Assembly: GCA_008690995.1 (NCBI GenBank)
Contig: VRMN01000002.1
Coordinates: 744,001-808,000 of the forward strand
DNA length: 64,000 nucleotides
DNA from: Porphyridium purpureum
Lineage: Eukaryota > Rhodophyta > Bangiophyceae > Porphyridiales > Porphyridiaceae
Reading direction: 5' to 3'
Each line of letters opens with the position of its first letter. Position 1 is the first letter of the stretch. Below the pieces are notes generated by a model, which made no database searches, was not told the origin of the DNA, and worked only from the letters and a program-made list of their open reading frames with translations. A program made the position numbers and the translations under genes. Shown one piece after another: positions 18,577 to 27,693 of the stretch.

Positions 18577-20667
18577 CTACGCGGTCTGAGGGTAGTTGTA
18601 GGCCAGCAGGGAGTCTGGATCGAAACGATTTTTCTCGTGACAGACGTGCCCAAGCGTCAGTTCCTCAATCCGGTCCACTTCCATACTGCTGCCCACATAC
18701 AGCGGAACCGCCATATCCAGCGACCACGCACTAAGCTCCAAGAGTGGACGCTTACCCACACTGGCGCGACCTCCGGCGTGGCGTGCAATATAAGCCAGCG
18801 GCGCGGCGACGCTCAAGAACTGAGCCAGGTCCTTCTTGTGCGGGCCTGGCAACATAAGAATTCCTCCATTGATCAGCACCTTGTGAAAGTCGGAGACCAG
18901 GTTGTGCTCGTACCGCAGAATTCGACCGGAGCCCTCGGCTTCCAGCTCGGCCACGAACGCATTCACACCCTCTGGCGCATTCGGAAGCACCGAGGAGTCA
19001 ATCGAGTACACGGGTCCAGTTTCAGGGATGCGCACATGCTCTCGGCTCAGCACAAAATGCCCCGATGTGCGATCGAGCTTGAAGCCATGTACGCCGAACC
19101 CCATGCTGAACACAAGCTCAGCGGATGGTCCAAAAACACAGTAGCCTGCGGCCACTTGCTCGTAGCCTGTCCGCTGCAGCAAATCTGAAGAGTCGCCTGG
19201 TTTTCCAGGGGCCGACTTGCGATAGTACACTCCAAATATGTTCCCCATGCTGATACCCGGCGTTCCCATGAGCGGGTTGAAGACAACAATGTAGTTGCCC
19301 ACGTCCAGTCCGTCCTCGAGCGGCATTTCAGCCGACTCGGAAGAGAAAATGACGCAGCAGAGCCCGGAGGACGACAGCGAAGCGTGCAGCTGCGAGTTGG
19401 CGAAGTGCGTCAGCGCCGCACTGCTCATGTGCGGGTGGTCCGAGATGTATGCGGAGATGCACTTGCACGCAACACCGACTTCCGAAATGAGCAATGATAA
19501 ATCGTTCGAGTCGTGCGGGAACTTGCGCTGCTGCTGAGTGCAAAATCGCTTGATCGTCATCATCGAAATAGTCGGCGCAATCTCGGAAAACGACGGCGGG
19601 TCGATTTCAGTCATGTCCAGCATGCTTGAGGTTTTCTGCAGGCCCTTCTTGAACGCACCGAGTGCGCTAATAGGGCCACCGTACTTGGCTGATTCCTCGT
19701 CGATAATTTTCTGAGCTTGAGCGACTTCGATGTGCTTGTATGAGCCATCAATGGTTGTGTTCTGCACGTCGTGGTTCTTGTGCTGCACCTTGCCATTGAT
19801 GAGCTTACGCCACGCGTGGTAGCATTCGTCCACGATTTCCATGGCATAGTCGCGCGTCTGCACTTGCTCGCGGAACGCAAACATGTTGAGCGGTTTGCCG
19901 TCAGGTACCTTGTACGTGCGGAACCACGAGAACGTGGCGTGAATGAGCCCTGGCAAAAGCGTGTAAAGATCGTCCTTGTCGTTCAGCTTTTCTGCGATGG
20001 GATCCTTCACGTCAATGACCAGCACCTTCCAGTCCATCTCACCTTCGTCGATCATCCCGAGCACGCCAATCACCTTGACCTGCTTAACCTGACCGACGTA
20101 GCCGGCTTCCGAGCCCACCTCGCACACGTCCAGCGGATCGCCGTCACCGAGCGCGCCCGTCTCCATGTGGACCTGTGTCGGGTCCTCCCACGTCTGCGGG
20201 AAGCAGCCGTAGTTCCAGATGTAGCCCTTGTACGGATAGACGTTGTGCACGTAGCGCTTTTTCCCCTTCTTCTCATCCTGCACGATCGGCGCGAGCGGCT
20301 CCTTTGTCTTGAGCTCGAGCTTTGCGTTTGTCCAGCGCGGGATCTCGACAATCATGTTGAGGATGCCCTTCTCCTTGTCGACCCAGAGCGGAATATCATG
20401 CAGCGGGTTGACTGGCCCAAAGCCCTTCTTCATCATGAAGCTCTTGTAATTATCGCCCGTCCCGACGGGCAGCATCTCATACTCTGACGCCGCGGCGGTT
20501 GCCGGCAGAAGCGCAGCGCCGTCGCCATTCGGAGCCATCTGTCCGTTTCCGTCTGCGCCGTCCATCTCCCGCAGCCCCACTGCCCGACTCTTCTTCTTCT
20601 CCACACCGCTGTTGTCGTGACTGTTCTGCCCTTCACTCAATCCAGACGCCCGCCGCTTACTCGTCAT
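18577..20667 (-). CDS. Soluble inorganic pyrophosphatase fused to a degenerate fructose-1,6-bisphosphatase domain
   Basis: Product of 696 residues, one uninterrupted frame. Residues about 45-310 are a eukaryotic family I pyrophosphatase with an intact active site: KKRYVHNVYPYKGYIWNYGCFPQTW, the metal motif GDGDPLDVCEVG (Asp175, Asp177, Asp180) and VLVIDVKDP. After a linker of about 50 residues, residues about 355-690 follow FBPase along its whole length: FPHDSNDLSLLISEVGVACKCIS, GNYIVVFNPL, AAGYCVFGPSAELVFSMGFGV, NLVSDFHKVLINGG, VPLYVGSSMEVDRIEEL. Key metal ligands of FBPase are lost: the DPLDGSS motif reads NPLMGTP (Asn464, Met467) and the Glu of the YE(x)xPM motif is Val620. The FBPase half is probably non-catalytic. 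No organelle signal is seen, so cytosol is likely. The longer frame starts with GTG at 20703; the ATG at 20667 is used. Confidence 0.93.
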   Translation of the reverse strand: MTSKRRASGLSEGQNSHDNSGVEKKKSRAVGLREMDGADGNGQMAPNGDGAALLPATAAASEYEMLPVGTGDNYKSFMMKKGFGPVNPLHDIPLWVDKEKGILNMIVEIPRWTNAKLELKTKEPLAPIVQDEKKGKKRYVHNVYPYKGYIWNYGCFPQTWEDPTQVHMETGALGDGDPLDVCEVGSEAGYVGQVKQVKVIGVLGMIDEGEMDWKVLVIDVKDPIAEKLNDKDDLYTLLPGLIHATFSWFRTYKVPDGKPLNMFAFREQVQTRDYAMEIVDECYHAWRKLINGKVQHKNHDVQNTTIDGSYKHIEVAQAQKIIDEESAKYGGPISALGAFKKGLQKTSSMLDMTEIDPPSFSEIAPTISMMTIKRFCTQQQRKFPHDSNDLSLLISEVGVACKCISAYISDHPHMSSAALTHFANSQLHASLSSSGLCCVIFSSESAEMPLEDGLDVGNYIVVFNPLMGTPGISMGNIFGVYYRKSAPGKPGDSSDLLQRTGYEQVAAGYCVFGPSAELVFSMGFGVHGFKLDRTSGHFVLSREHVRIPETGPVYSIDSSVLPNAPEGVNAFVAELEAEGSGRILRYEHNLVSDFHKVLINGGILMLPGPHKKDLAQFLSVAAPLAYIARHAGGRASVGKRPLLELSAWSLDMAVPLYVGSSMEVDRIEELTLGHVCHEKNRFDPDSLLAYNYPQTA

Positions 20668-21517
20668 CGCCCACACACATTCCCCCCTACTCCCCCTTCC
20701 CACTCACCACCCCACACCACCATCTCTCATCCTTTTCCCCCTTCACCCTTTCCCTATCCCTTTTCTCACTTGCTACGGCTTTGTAATAGTTCCTTCTTAC
20801 TCATTCCTCATCCACAAACATAACACAAGCTTTATCTCCCACCCACTACTACTAATAAAACACCCAATATCCAATACTAAACACTAAATACCAAATACTT
20901 GACTACTAGTAACCATCCAATCACATCGGCCACCACCTATCAAAACGTGTGTTCTTCCATCATACGCACCGCACCGCACAATACAAAAGTGACGCGGGTT
21001 TGCAAAGGTACACTGAGAATAGCGCGCTGTACATCTAACAGAACACACGTGATGGCGGGGTGAGTACAGTTCGGCAAGGCGATGGCACGCGGTGGTGTTT
21101 GACTGGTTAAGCGGGAAGGAATCTGGTCGCAGCGCATGGTTGTTTGGATGGTTCCTGCAGCCGGCTACCTTTCGCGGCCGAGGACGACAAGCGCAGGGGC
21201 CGCGTGCGGCGTCGAGCGTCGCGTCCCGGTCGTGCATTATCGCAAAGCGCTGGTTTGCGGCCGGTTGTGAGCGAGCGGCCGTGGTCGTGCCCGCCAGCAG
21301 TCGCGCGCTTCAAACTTATCGGCTGCAACGCTTATCGGTTACAAAACGCGCCGTGAGCATGTGAGCCGGTCTGGATGCAGCGCGGGTGTACAGTGCGAGT
21401 GGACTGCAGGGTGTACTGTTGGGTGTACGGTGTGGGTGAGGTGGGTTGGGATTTGGGGAGCGGACGTTGGAGCTGAGCGAAGCGGTTGGGAGAGTTCGCG
21501 CTTGGAAGGAGCGAGCG
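20668..21517. promoter_or_regulatory. Divergent promoter region, pyrimidine-rich, with GTAC motifs
   Basis: This 850-bp spacer lies between the pyrophosphatase fusion (minus) and the NUMOD3 gene (plus). Bases 20680-20880 are C/T/A-rich, which on the minus strand gives a purine-rich leader for the fusion gene. GTACAGT occurs at 21064 and GTACAGTG at 21388; GTACTGT at 21413 and GTAC at 21425. Small frames have no protein-like features. Confidence 0.4.
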
Positions 21518-23491
21518 ATGCGTGATGAGAATGAGCGTGCGCGTCGCGGGATGGAATGTTTCGGGTCTCCGCCTGTGCCTGCGTCCGAGGCACTGAGTGG
21601 GTATGTGTCTATGAGAAAGGCGCGCGTGGTGGCTGGGCTTCATGGATGGAACGCAAGAACGGCCGCCGTCGCTCGCGTCTTGCGGCAGCGTGCGTTGAGC
21701 AGCGCGGTTGACACAGCTCGGTTGGGTGGCCGAGACGGCTTGCGTTCGGCGTCCTTTCTGAACGCCAGAGACAGGCGGCGGTCAAGTTGTGGAACTGCAA
21801 GACTTGCGGTCGCGCGAGGCGAGCAGGGCTCGTCCTCTTCACCGTCACCCTCGCCCACAGCACCCACAGCGCCTACAACACCCACAGCGCCTACAACACC
21901 CACACCAACCGCCGCACGGATAGATGAACCACCCCAGGTGTCGCATGTTGTGGAAGAGCAAGGCCCTTCCAGAAAAAGCATACCCTCATGCCGAATGGCG
22001 CGCGACGCTTTGTCTCGGGCCCACGCTGGATCGAGTTCGTCTGAAACCGAGAACGGGATAGAGGTCAAAGACACTCGGGACGTGGAGCATGCGGAAGATT
22101 TTGACAGCGTGGACGATGCAGAAGACTCGGACGGCTTGGACGATGCAGGAGACTCGGACGGCTTGGACGATGCAGAAGACTCGGACGGCTTGGACGACGA
22201 GGAAAATTCGGATGGCTCGGGCAGTGCCGAAGATTCTGATGACGTCAGCTGTTCATTGCAGGCAAAGCCGGTACGGCGAGGTGGACCAGCAAGGGGCCGC
22301 CAACTGTCTGCCGAGACAAGACGGAGGATCTCCCAGTCCATGATAGGGAAAGTGGTCCCGGAAGAATTGAGACAGAAAATCTCAGCCAAATTACGAGGAC
22401 GCGTGCCATGGAACAAGGGTAAGAAGCTATCACCGGAGACCCGCGCAAAGATGTCCGAGGCTCGGTATGGCAAACGGCCCTGGAACTATGGCGGAAGGCT
22501 GTTGGAAGAGCACCGACGGCGCATTTCGATGGCGATGCAATCTGGGCGGAAGCGTATCTCGGACGAGACGCGCAAGAAGCTGCAAATGGCGCGACGCTTG
22601 CCAGTCGACCCAGTGATAACTACTTCGCATGATGGCGGCGCTGAGTCGCTGCGCGGCCGCGATAAGGGCAAGATCATCGATTACCCGCTGGTCGATACGA
22701 AAGACATTCATCAGTTTGTGATGCTCCGCCGTGAACTCGAGGCCTGGTCAGGTGAGTTCTATTCACGCGTGGGTCGGCGTCCGACGATGACGGATATTCG
22801 CAGGCTTGCGCCCATGGACTTGCTCAGAAAATTTGAGCGATACACAAAGCTACGCAAAAGCATCAGAGGCCTAGCGGTGAATGTGTATGGGGATGTGTTC
22901 GACTTTAATGCTATTCGGCCGGACCCTCCGGGCTTTTCAACGCCTCGTTCGCAAGACTGGGTGTCAATGGCAACGACCCAGCGTGGCCACAAGCCAGGTG
23001 GTGGCGACGTTTCACTGGGCGACCCGGGCTCCATGGCGATGAATCGCTGGTCTGGAACTCCCGGTGCACTGCCACCACCGCCTGGAGATGAGCACTCGAA
23101 AGAAACAACCCCCAAGACATCGTCCGGTCTGTCTGCGAACGAATTTCGCGCGCTCGGCAAGTACCGCTTGATGGAAACGTACGACGTGCATCGCATGATG
23201 CAACTTCGCCGGGAAGCCGAACCGTGGCTGAACCGTTTTGCGCGTAAGCACGGCGCCCGTGCTGAATTGCGTGATTTAGACCTGATCGATGACGCCGCGC
23301 TTCCCGAGACAGAGAGGCGCGAGCTGCGTACGGTGAAGAATTATCTGGAACTGAAGGCCAAGTCGAAGGGACTCCTGAGTGACGTGCTCAACATCGATCC
23401 GGACGACCCGCAAGCGCTCGAGAAATTTGCCGAAAAGGGCGAAAAGCTGTTGCGCAAGGTCCAGGACGCTGGCGAGCATCCGGAAAATTGA
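21518..23491 (+). CDS. NUMOD3 DNA-binding-motif protein with an acidic repeat and a duplicated C-terminal module
   Basis: Product of 657 residues. Residues about 259-330 hold tandem NUMOD3-type motifs (LSAETRRRISQSMIGKVVPE, LRGRVPWNKGKKLSPETR, MSEARYGKRPWNYGG), short modular DNA-binding units known from homing nucleases and plastid-targeted algal and plant proteins. No GIY-YIG or HNH nuclease is visible. Before them is a PTAPTT-rich stretch and an acidic tandem repeat of DDAEDSDGL. After them a module of about 60 residues occurs twice: D(I)HQFVMLRRELEAWSGEFYSRVGRRPTMTDI near 22693 and D(V)HRMMQLRREAEPWLNRFARKHGARAELRDL near 23179. Basic, Ala-rich N-terminal residues (MRKARVVAGLHGWNARTAAV at 21611) could be an organelle signal. 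The longer frame starts with TTG; ATG choices are 21518, 21551 and 21611. Function is unknown, perhaps organelle nucleic-acid binding. Confidence 0.75.
   Translation: MRDENERARRGMECFGSPPVPASEALSGYVSMRKARVVAGLHGWNARTAAVARVLRQRALSSAVDTARLGGRDGLRSASFLNARDRRRSSCGTARLAVARGEQGSSSSPSPSPTAPTAPTTPTAPTTPTPTAARIDEPPQVSHVVEEQGPSRKSIPSCRMARDALSRAHAGSSSSETENGIEVKDTRDVEHAEDFDSVDDAEDSDGLDDAGDSDGLDDAEDSDGLDDEENSDGSGSAEDSDDVSCSLQAKPVRRGGPARGRQLSAETRRRISQSMIGKVVPEELRQKISAKLRGRVPWNKGKKLSPETRAKMSEARYGKRPWNYGGRLLEEHRRRISMAMQSGRKRISDETRKKLQMARRLPVDPVITTSHDGGAESLRGRDKGKIIDYPLVDTKDIHQFVMLRRELEAWSGEFYSRVGRRPTMTDIRRLAPMDLLRKFERYTKLRKSIRGLAVNVYGDVFDFNAIRPDPPGFSTPRSQDWVSMATTQRGHKPGGGDVSLGDPGSMAMNRWSGTPGALPPPPGDEHSKETTPKTSSGLSANEFRALGKYRLMETYDVHRMMQLRREAEPWLNRFARKHGARAELRDLDLIDDAALPETERRELRTVKNYLELKAKSKGLLSDVLNIDPDDPQALEKFAEKGEKLLRKVQDAGEHPEN
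22112..22219 (+). repeat. 27-bp coding minisatellite (DDAEDSDGL units)
   Basis: Three near-exact 27-bp units at 22112, 22139 and 22166 and a diverged fourth at 22193 encode an acidic repeat within the NUMOD3 protein. A second short coding repeat of 18 bp (PTAPTT units) lies at about 21855-21905. Confidence 0.9.
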
Positions 23492-23638
23492 GTCCTCTAT
23501 TTATCTCGCGTCGCCCTGGGAGCAAGACGTGAGCGAAGGCCTTGCCTGCTGATCTATTTATTTAATTCTACGGGGCGGGAATGCGGGCGTCTCGCGTGAC
23601 ACCCACTATGGCACCATCCTGTAGCCTCACTTGTATTC

Positions 23639-24517
23639 TTACATGCGCGATGACCAATCCAACCACTTCCACTTACCCCTGAGTTTGGGCGCATCTTTTG
23701 GGTCCATTTTGAACACAAAGTAAAAGGCGTAGCACGCCGCCAGAAGCACCAAGTCACCGCAGTAGATCACCCATGGGTCTTTGGTAATAAAGGGGGCCGC
23801 GACGTTGGCGATGGGCACGGCGGCAAAGGCCATGTTGAGCGCGGCCTTCTCCGTGCGTGAGGGCTTGCGCGCTCGGAGCGACGGGATCGTAAACATCCAA
23901 ACGAGCCAAAACCCAAGCGCGCGCGCCACAAGTGGGATCTCGTTTCCCTGAAAGAATGCGGCAGATAAAACATTCGAGTCATGCGCAAAGTCACCGCCCT
24001 TGGCCAGCGCACCGCCCACGACCAGACCCAACACACCCTGGACGGCAAACGTGGTCTTGAGCCATTCGAACATGACCTGGCGCTTCTCGTCTTCAGACTG
24101 CTTCTCGAGCTTGCTGATCTCTGTCGTTAGCGCGAGGGCACGCGCGGCGTCGTCTTGCAGTGCCGCAAGCTCCACTTTCTTGGACTCAATCTTGCGCTCC
24201 AGGTTGATCACCTTGGACGGGTTCAGCAGCTCCTCGAGGTCAATGCCGCGCTGCGCAAGTTCATTCACGACTCGCTCTTCCACCGACGTGCTCACATCCT
24301 TCGGCTGTGCGGGCTCTGCGGTGTCCACGCCCGCGACAGCCGCATGCTCATCGTCCTGCCTTGCCCTTCGCGCGCTCCCGCACGCGCGCGTCACGGCGCG
24401 CTCGCCCACACGCCCAAACCGCACGGCTGCTATGTTCATTACCGCTACCTCACAGCATGCCCTCCGCGCGGCCACCTGTGTTGCCGCACATCCATCGTAT
24501 ACCGTACTAACAAACAT
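23639..24517 (-). CDS. Four-helix membrane protein, probably plastid, unknown function
   Basis: Product of 292 residues from the ATG at 24517; the longer frame starts with GTG, and an internal ATG at 24439 is possible. The N-terminus MFVSTVYDGCAATQVAARRA has the early Phe-Val seen in other likely plastid proteins. Residues about 75-160 are charged and probably form a coiled coil (LERKIESKKVELAALQDD, LTTEISKLEKQSEDEKRQ). Four hydrophobic segments follow: FAVQGVLGLVVGGALA, ARALGFWLVWMFTIP, LNMAFAAVPIANVAAPF and GDLVLLAACYAFYFVF. The tail is basic (LRGKWKWLDWSSRM). This fits an inner-envelope or thylakoid protein with a stromal coiled coil. I do not recognise the family. The 147-bp gap to the NUMOD3 gene is convergent. 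Confidence 0.75.
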   Translation of the reverse strand: MFVSTVYDGCAATQVAARRACCEVAVMNIAAVRFGRVGERAVTRACGSARRARQDDEHAAVAGVDTAEPAQPKDVSTSVEERVVNELAQRGIDLEELLNPSKVINLERKIESKKVELAALQDDAARALALTTEISKLEKQSEDEKRQVMFEWLKTTFAVQGVLGLVVGGALAKGGDFAHDSNVLSAAFFQGNEIPLVARALGFWLVWMFTIPSLRARKPSRTEKAALNMAFAAVPIANVAAPFITKDPWVIYCGDLVLLAACYAFYFVFKMDPKDAPKLRGKWKWLDWSSRM

Positions 24518-25435
24518 CCTCTCACACACGCTCCCACACCTTCCCCTTCCACCCTCCTCCCATCCCCCACTTCTCCCGTCAACCTCCCTCCCTCCCGCCC
24601 TCTAAACCATAAACTCTAAATCGTAAACCATAAACCGTAAACCGTAAACTCTAAATCGTAAACCATAAACCGTAAACTCTAAACCGTAAACCATAAACCA
24701 TAAACCATAAACCATAAACCATAAACCGTGAACGTCAAGCCACCATTACACAACAGTACCCAGCGTAGATAAGGTACAGCGCATTCTCTGTCCTTATTTT
24801 GCTGAGCTGACATTCCTCGCTGCGTACGTGTATGCGTGTGCGGGGCGGGGGAAGGAGGGGGGAATGCACGGCGGAACGCGCGCGCGGAACTTGCATTCGG
24901 GAAAGATTAATTCAGCTTGCACGGTCACACATGACAGCAGCACCTTACACGATGTAGAAAGCACGACGACCTACTAAAACAACGTCGCGTGCATAGACGC
25001 TTTGGTACGGGTGGTAGGTGGGGGGTTGTTGGGTTTTGTGCGCACACACAAAGCACACACACATACACCCCGTGTATGCGTATTTTGGCGTCGTTTGGAT
25101 AGGAGGATTCTCAAGTGGCTTGCAAAGAGTGAGTGACAAGAGTGGCAAGAGTGGTAAACGTGGGCCAAAACGCAAACGCAAACGACGCGTGCGCGAAGAA
25201 TCAAGTATCGCCGGGAGCAACTTTTGCTCGACTCGTGAACTAGGTGGTGAGAGGGGAAGAAGTAGTAGGCTGGAGCATATTGCGAAGGAGGGCGGCAAAG
25301 GCAGACGTGCCGGAACGCGAACGAAGGGGCGGATTGAGCGGTGGGGGAAAGAGGCAGGGGAAGGGGGGAGTGAGGCGGCGGCGCGGCGGGTGGGCTGGAA
25401 ACGGAGGGGCGAAGGTCGGGCGACAGCGTGGCGCT
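24518..25435. other. Divergent intergenic region with a telomere-like array
   Basis: This 918-bp spacer lies between divergent genes. It contains a C/T-rich stretch (24520-24602), the 7-bp telomere-like array described separately, GTAC motifs at 24749 (AGTACCC) and 24771 (GGTACAGCG), and A/C- and G/A-rich segments up to 25435. The open frame that continues upstream of 25436 (basic, Gly/Arg-rich) is probably leader sequence. Confidence 0.45.
24602..24727 (+). repeat. Interstitial 7-bp tandem array resembling plant-type telomere repeat
   Basis: Eighteen consecutive 7-bp units fit NTAAACC or NTAAAYY without a phase break. Units at 24602 and 24679 are CTAAACC, an exact rotation of the plant telomere unit CCCTAAA; most others differ by one base (ATAAACC or GTAAACC). 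Runs such as five identical ATAAACC units at the right end show local expansion. It lies in a divergent spacer, not at a chromosome end. Confidence 0.9.
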
Positions 25436-26116
25436 ATGATAGTTCCCACACTCGCGCTTGCGCGCACGCAAGATCAGTATGCGCAGCACATCTCGCAAAA
25501 GACACAAGCAAGCTTTGACCGGCTGCGTATCGAGATCCAGCAGCGGAAGAGGGAGCTCGAACTGCAGCGAAGGGCGGCTCAGCAGCAAGCGCAGCAAACG
25601 GCGGCGACCGAGGCCGGCAATAGCATTCCAAGCACGCAGGCAGTCGCAGAGCCAGTGGCGGGATTTGCGCCGCCGGTCTCGCCGACGGCCGGCATGGAGT
25701 CTACGGTTTGGTCTGCGGTGTCGAACAGGGCCCATGAGTATGACGGCGCGTCAAGTTCGGAGGCCTACGGGGACTCAAGTTCCGAACCGTTTATGTTGGG
25801 CGGCCGCCACACCCCAGCAGGATATCAAAGGATAGAAGAGTCTTCAAAAATGTTCGAGCTCGTGGCCGAGGATGAGAGCCACTCGGAATTCTCGTCGGGT
25901 CTGGGGGGCACCACAGGGATGGTAGCATCCTACATCGAAATGCAGAACGCGCTGGCAACGCGCAACCGAATATCCAAGTCGACGAACGCGCGACGAAGAA
26001 AAGTGAACGACGCAAGTGCGTCAGTTTTGAAAGCACATTTAGAAAAGAAGCAGAAGGAAAAGGCAGCTGAATCAGAGCAGTTATCGAGACTGAAGGACCT
26101 TGATGTGGCGCAGTGA
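25436..26116 (+). CDS. Coiled-coil protein of unknown function
   Basis: Product of 226 residues from the ATG at 25436 (MIVPTLALARTQDQYAQH). Residues about 15-55 are predicted coiled coil (TQASFDRLRIEIQQRKREL, then Gln/Arg-rich), the middle is Ser/Gly-rich and likely disordered, and the last 60 residues form another basic helix (SYIEMQNALATRNRISK, VLKAHLEKKQKEKAAESEQ). The two helices separated by a loop recall small trafficking or adaptor proteins, but no family is recognisable. An upstream in-frame extension to 25244 starts with ATG but is Gly/Arg-rich low-complexity sequence and probably not translated. Converges on the ZIP transporter with 174 bp between. Confidence 0.6.
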   Translation: MIVPTLALARTQDQYAQHISQKTQASFDRLRIEIQQRKRELELQRRAAQQQAQQTAATEAGNSIPSTQAVAEPVAGFAPPVSPTAGMESTVWSAVSNRAHEYDGASSSEAYGDSSSEPFMLGGRHTPAGYQRIEESSKMFELVAEDESHSEFSSGLGGTTGMVASYIEMQNALATRNRISKSTNARRRKVNDASASVLKAHLEKKQKEKAAESEQLSRLKDLDVAQ

Positions 26117-26290
26117 CGGTCACAGCCTGTGTGCCTCTTGAGCAATGAAACAAAGGATGTATACAGCTTCCATATTTATTATTTTGAGTAAAACACTGAC
26201 GTATGCTGGAACTGCTCTGGCTTCTCCGAGAATCCGACAACATATGGCGAGTTTTTCGATGGCCGTGAACCACGCGTCTCGCACCATAGA

Positions 26291-27190
26291 TCAGCTGGAG
26301 AGCGCGTGCACGAGTTCAAGAAGTGCATACATGAGCACAGCAGTAAATAAGACGGCAAGAAGCGTACTCTTGGTGCCAGAGAGTCGGTACGCACTGGGAA
26401 GAAGCTCAAAACATGAGATGGCCGCCATGATTCCCGCAACAAGCGCAAGCATATCCGAAATGATATCTGGACCAAATACGTCCTTGGTCAGAAGCGCAAC
26501 GACGCCGACGCCCAGCGGCTCCGTCAGGCCCGAAACGAGCGACATGAGCACTGCAATCGAACGACTGGAGGTCGCTGCGTATGCAATCACGGCGACACAG
26601 ATCCCTTCTGGAATGTTATGTAATGCAATCGCGACAGCCAGGGGGATACCGAACTCTTTACGGTCCATGCTGGCCACGCACACGCATATGCCTTCAAAGA
26701 GATTGTGCGCGGCGATTGCAACCGTCGTCAGGAAACCGGACTTGAGGATGGCGAGCCGGCTAGCACGAGTGTGCTCATTCGCGCGATCGCCAGCAGAAGG
26801 ATCCTCAGTGTCGCAGCCAGTCGCCGCTGGCGCGATGCCACCGTGCGAATACTCAGAAGCCTGTTTGAGGAAACGCTCGAGATCGGGTTCGGGGAGCACC
26901 TTTCCGAGCGCAATGAATGCTATCACGCCGCCAAAAAAGTAAGCGGCCGCGACCAGCTTGCTCGATGCTGTTTCAAAAACCTCTGGGATCAGGTCGAACG
27001 CGGTGACTGAAAGCATGAACCCAGCGGCAGCTGCCTGGTAGATGCCAAGGCTATGCTGCGTCACCGCGTCCTGCGCTGCAACGATGAAACCTCCCAAAAC
27101 GGTCGCGAGTCCCGCCAGCGTCGTCAACGTCAGCGCGTAGCCATAATCAAGACTCCGAGTCACGGTCTCGGCAGCGAGGTCGCTACCCAT
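26291..27190 (-). CDS. ZIP-family metal (zinc/iron) transporter
   Basis: Product of 299 residues with about eight membrane helices. The ZIP signature is clear: helix IV has TTVAIAAHNLFEGICVCVA and helix V has AVAIALHNIPEGICVAVIA, each giving the His-Asn-x-x-Glu-Gly metal site. The loop between helices III and IV is short and lacks a His-rich stretch, and the overall form is like bacterial ZupT and the GufA branch rather than animal LIV-1. These proteins move zinc, iron or manganese into the cytosol. Membrane location cannot be set from sequence. The longer frame starts with GTG; the ATG at 27190 gives MGSDLAAETVTRSLDYG before helix I. Confidence 0.92.
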   Translation of the reverse strand: MGSDLAAETVTRSLDYGYALTLTTLAGLATVLGGFIVAAQDAVTQHSLGIYQAAAAGFMLSVTAFDLIPEVFETASSKLVAAAYFFGGVIAFIALGKVLPEPDLERFLKQASEYSHGGIAPAATGCDTEDPSAGDRANEHTRASRLAILKSGFLTTVAIAAHNLFEGICVCVASMDRKEFGIPLAVAIALHNIPEGICVAVIAYAATSSRSIAVLMSLVSGLTEPLGVGVVALLTKDVFGPDIISDMLALVAGIMAAISCFELLPSAYRLSGTKSTLLAVLFTAVLMYALLELVHALSS

Positions 27191-27693
27191 TCTACTTGGC
27201 GTTGCGCTCCGCCGCCAAGCTACCGAACGCGTCTGCACGAGCGTCGGCGTCGTTGAAAGATATGTTACTGCTGCCGACTGCAGCGTTCGAAGACGAGGAG
27301 AAGATGCACAGTATTACTCGGTCGCTGCGATTTGATGGGAGGGGGCGCGTTTGGGCCATGGGATCACGTGTGGCCGACATGTGGACGGCGAGCCGCCCGG
27401 CGCGGCCGAGCGCGCACGCCCCTCCCCCAAATGAGAGAGAATCAGAGAGTGTGCAGTGGTGGACTAAGATGAGATTTGAGCGGAAGGGTGGTGTGAAGGA
27501 TCACAAAGTTTGGGGTCAAAAAGCCGAAACAGCAAAGCTTGCCGGCGTTCCGAATGCCCTGAACCTTTGGCTAAGAGTAGTGGAGCAACGATCAGCCGCC
27601 GTAAACCAGCCGACTTCAGTGAAAGTGACCCGGTTTTCTTTATCTCTTTTTAAATATTATAAAATAGACTATTTTCGCCTGAGCGCCCATCGC
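27191..27693. other. Intergenic spacer, 503 bp
   Basis: Lies upstream of the ZIP gene and downstream of the carrier gene, both on the minus strand. A frame crossing it on the plus strand has no protein-like features and runs into the carrier 3' end. An AT-rich stretch at 27640-27675 could serve the carrier's 3' end formation. No RNA gene seen. Confidence 0.4.

Noticed and set aside
19771-20487. Plus-strand frame of 238 codons
   Set aside because: Antisense of the pyrophosphatase domain, whose motifs are unambiguous.
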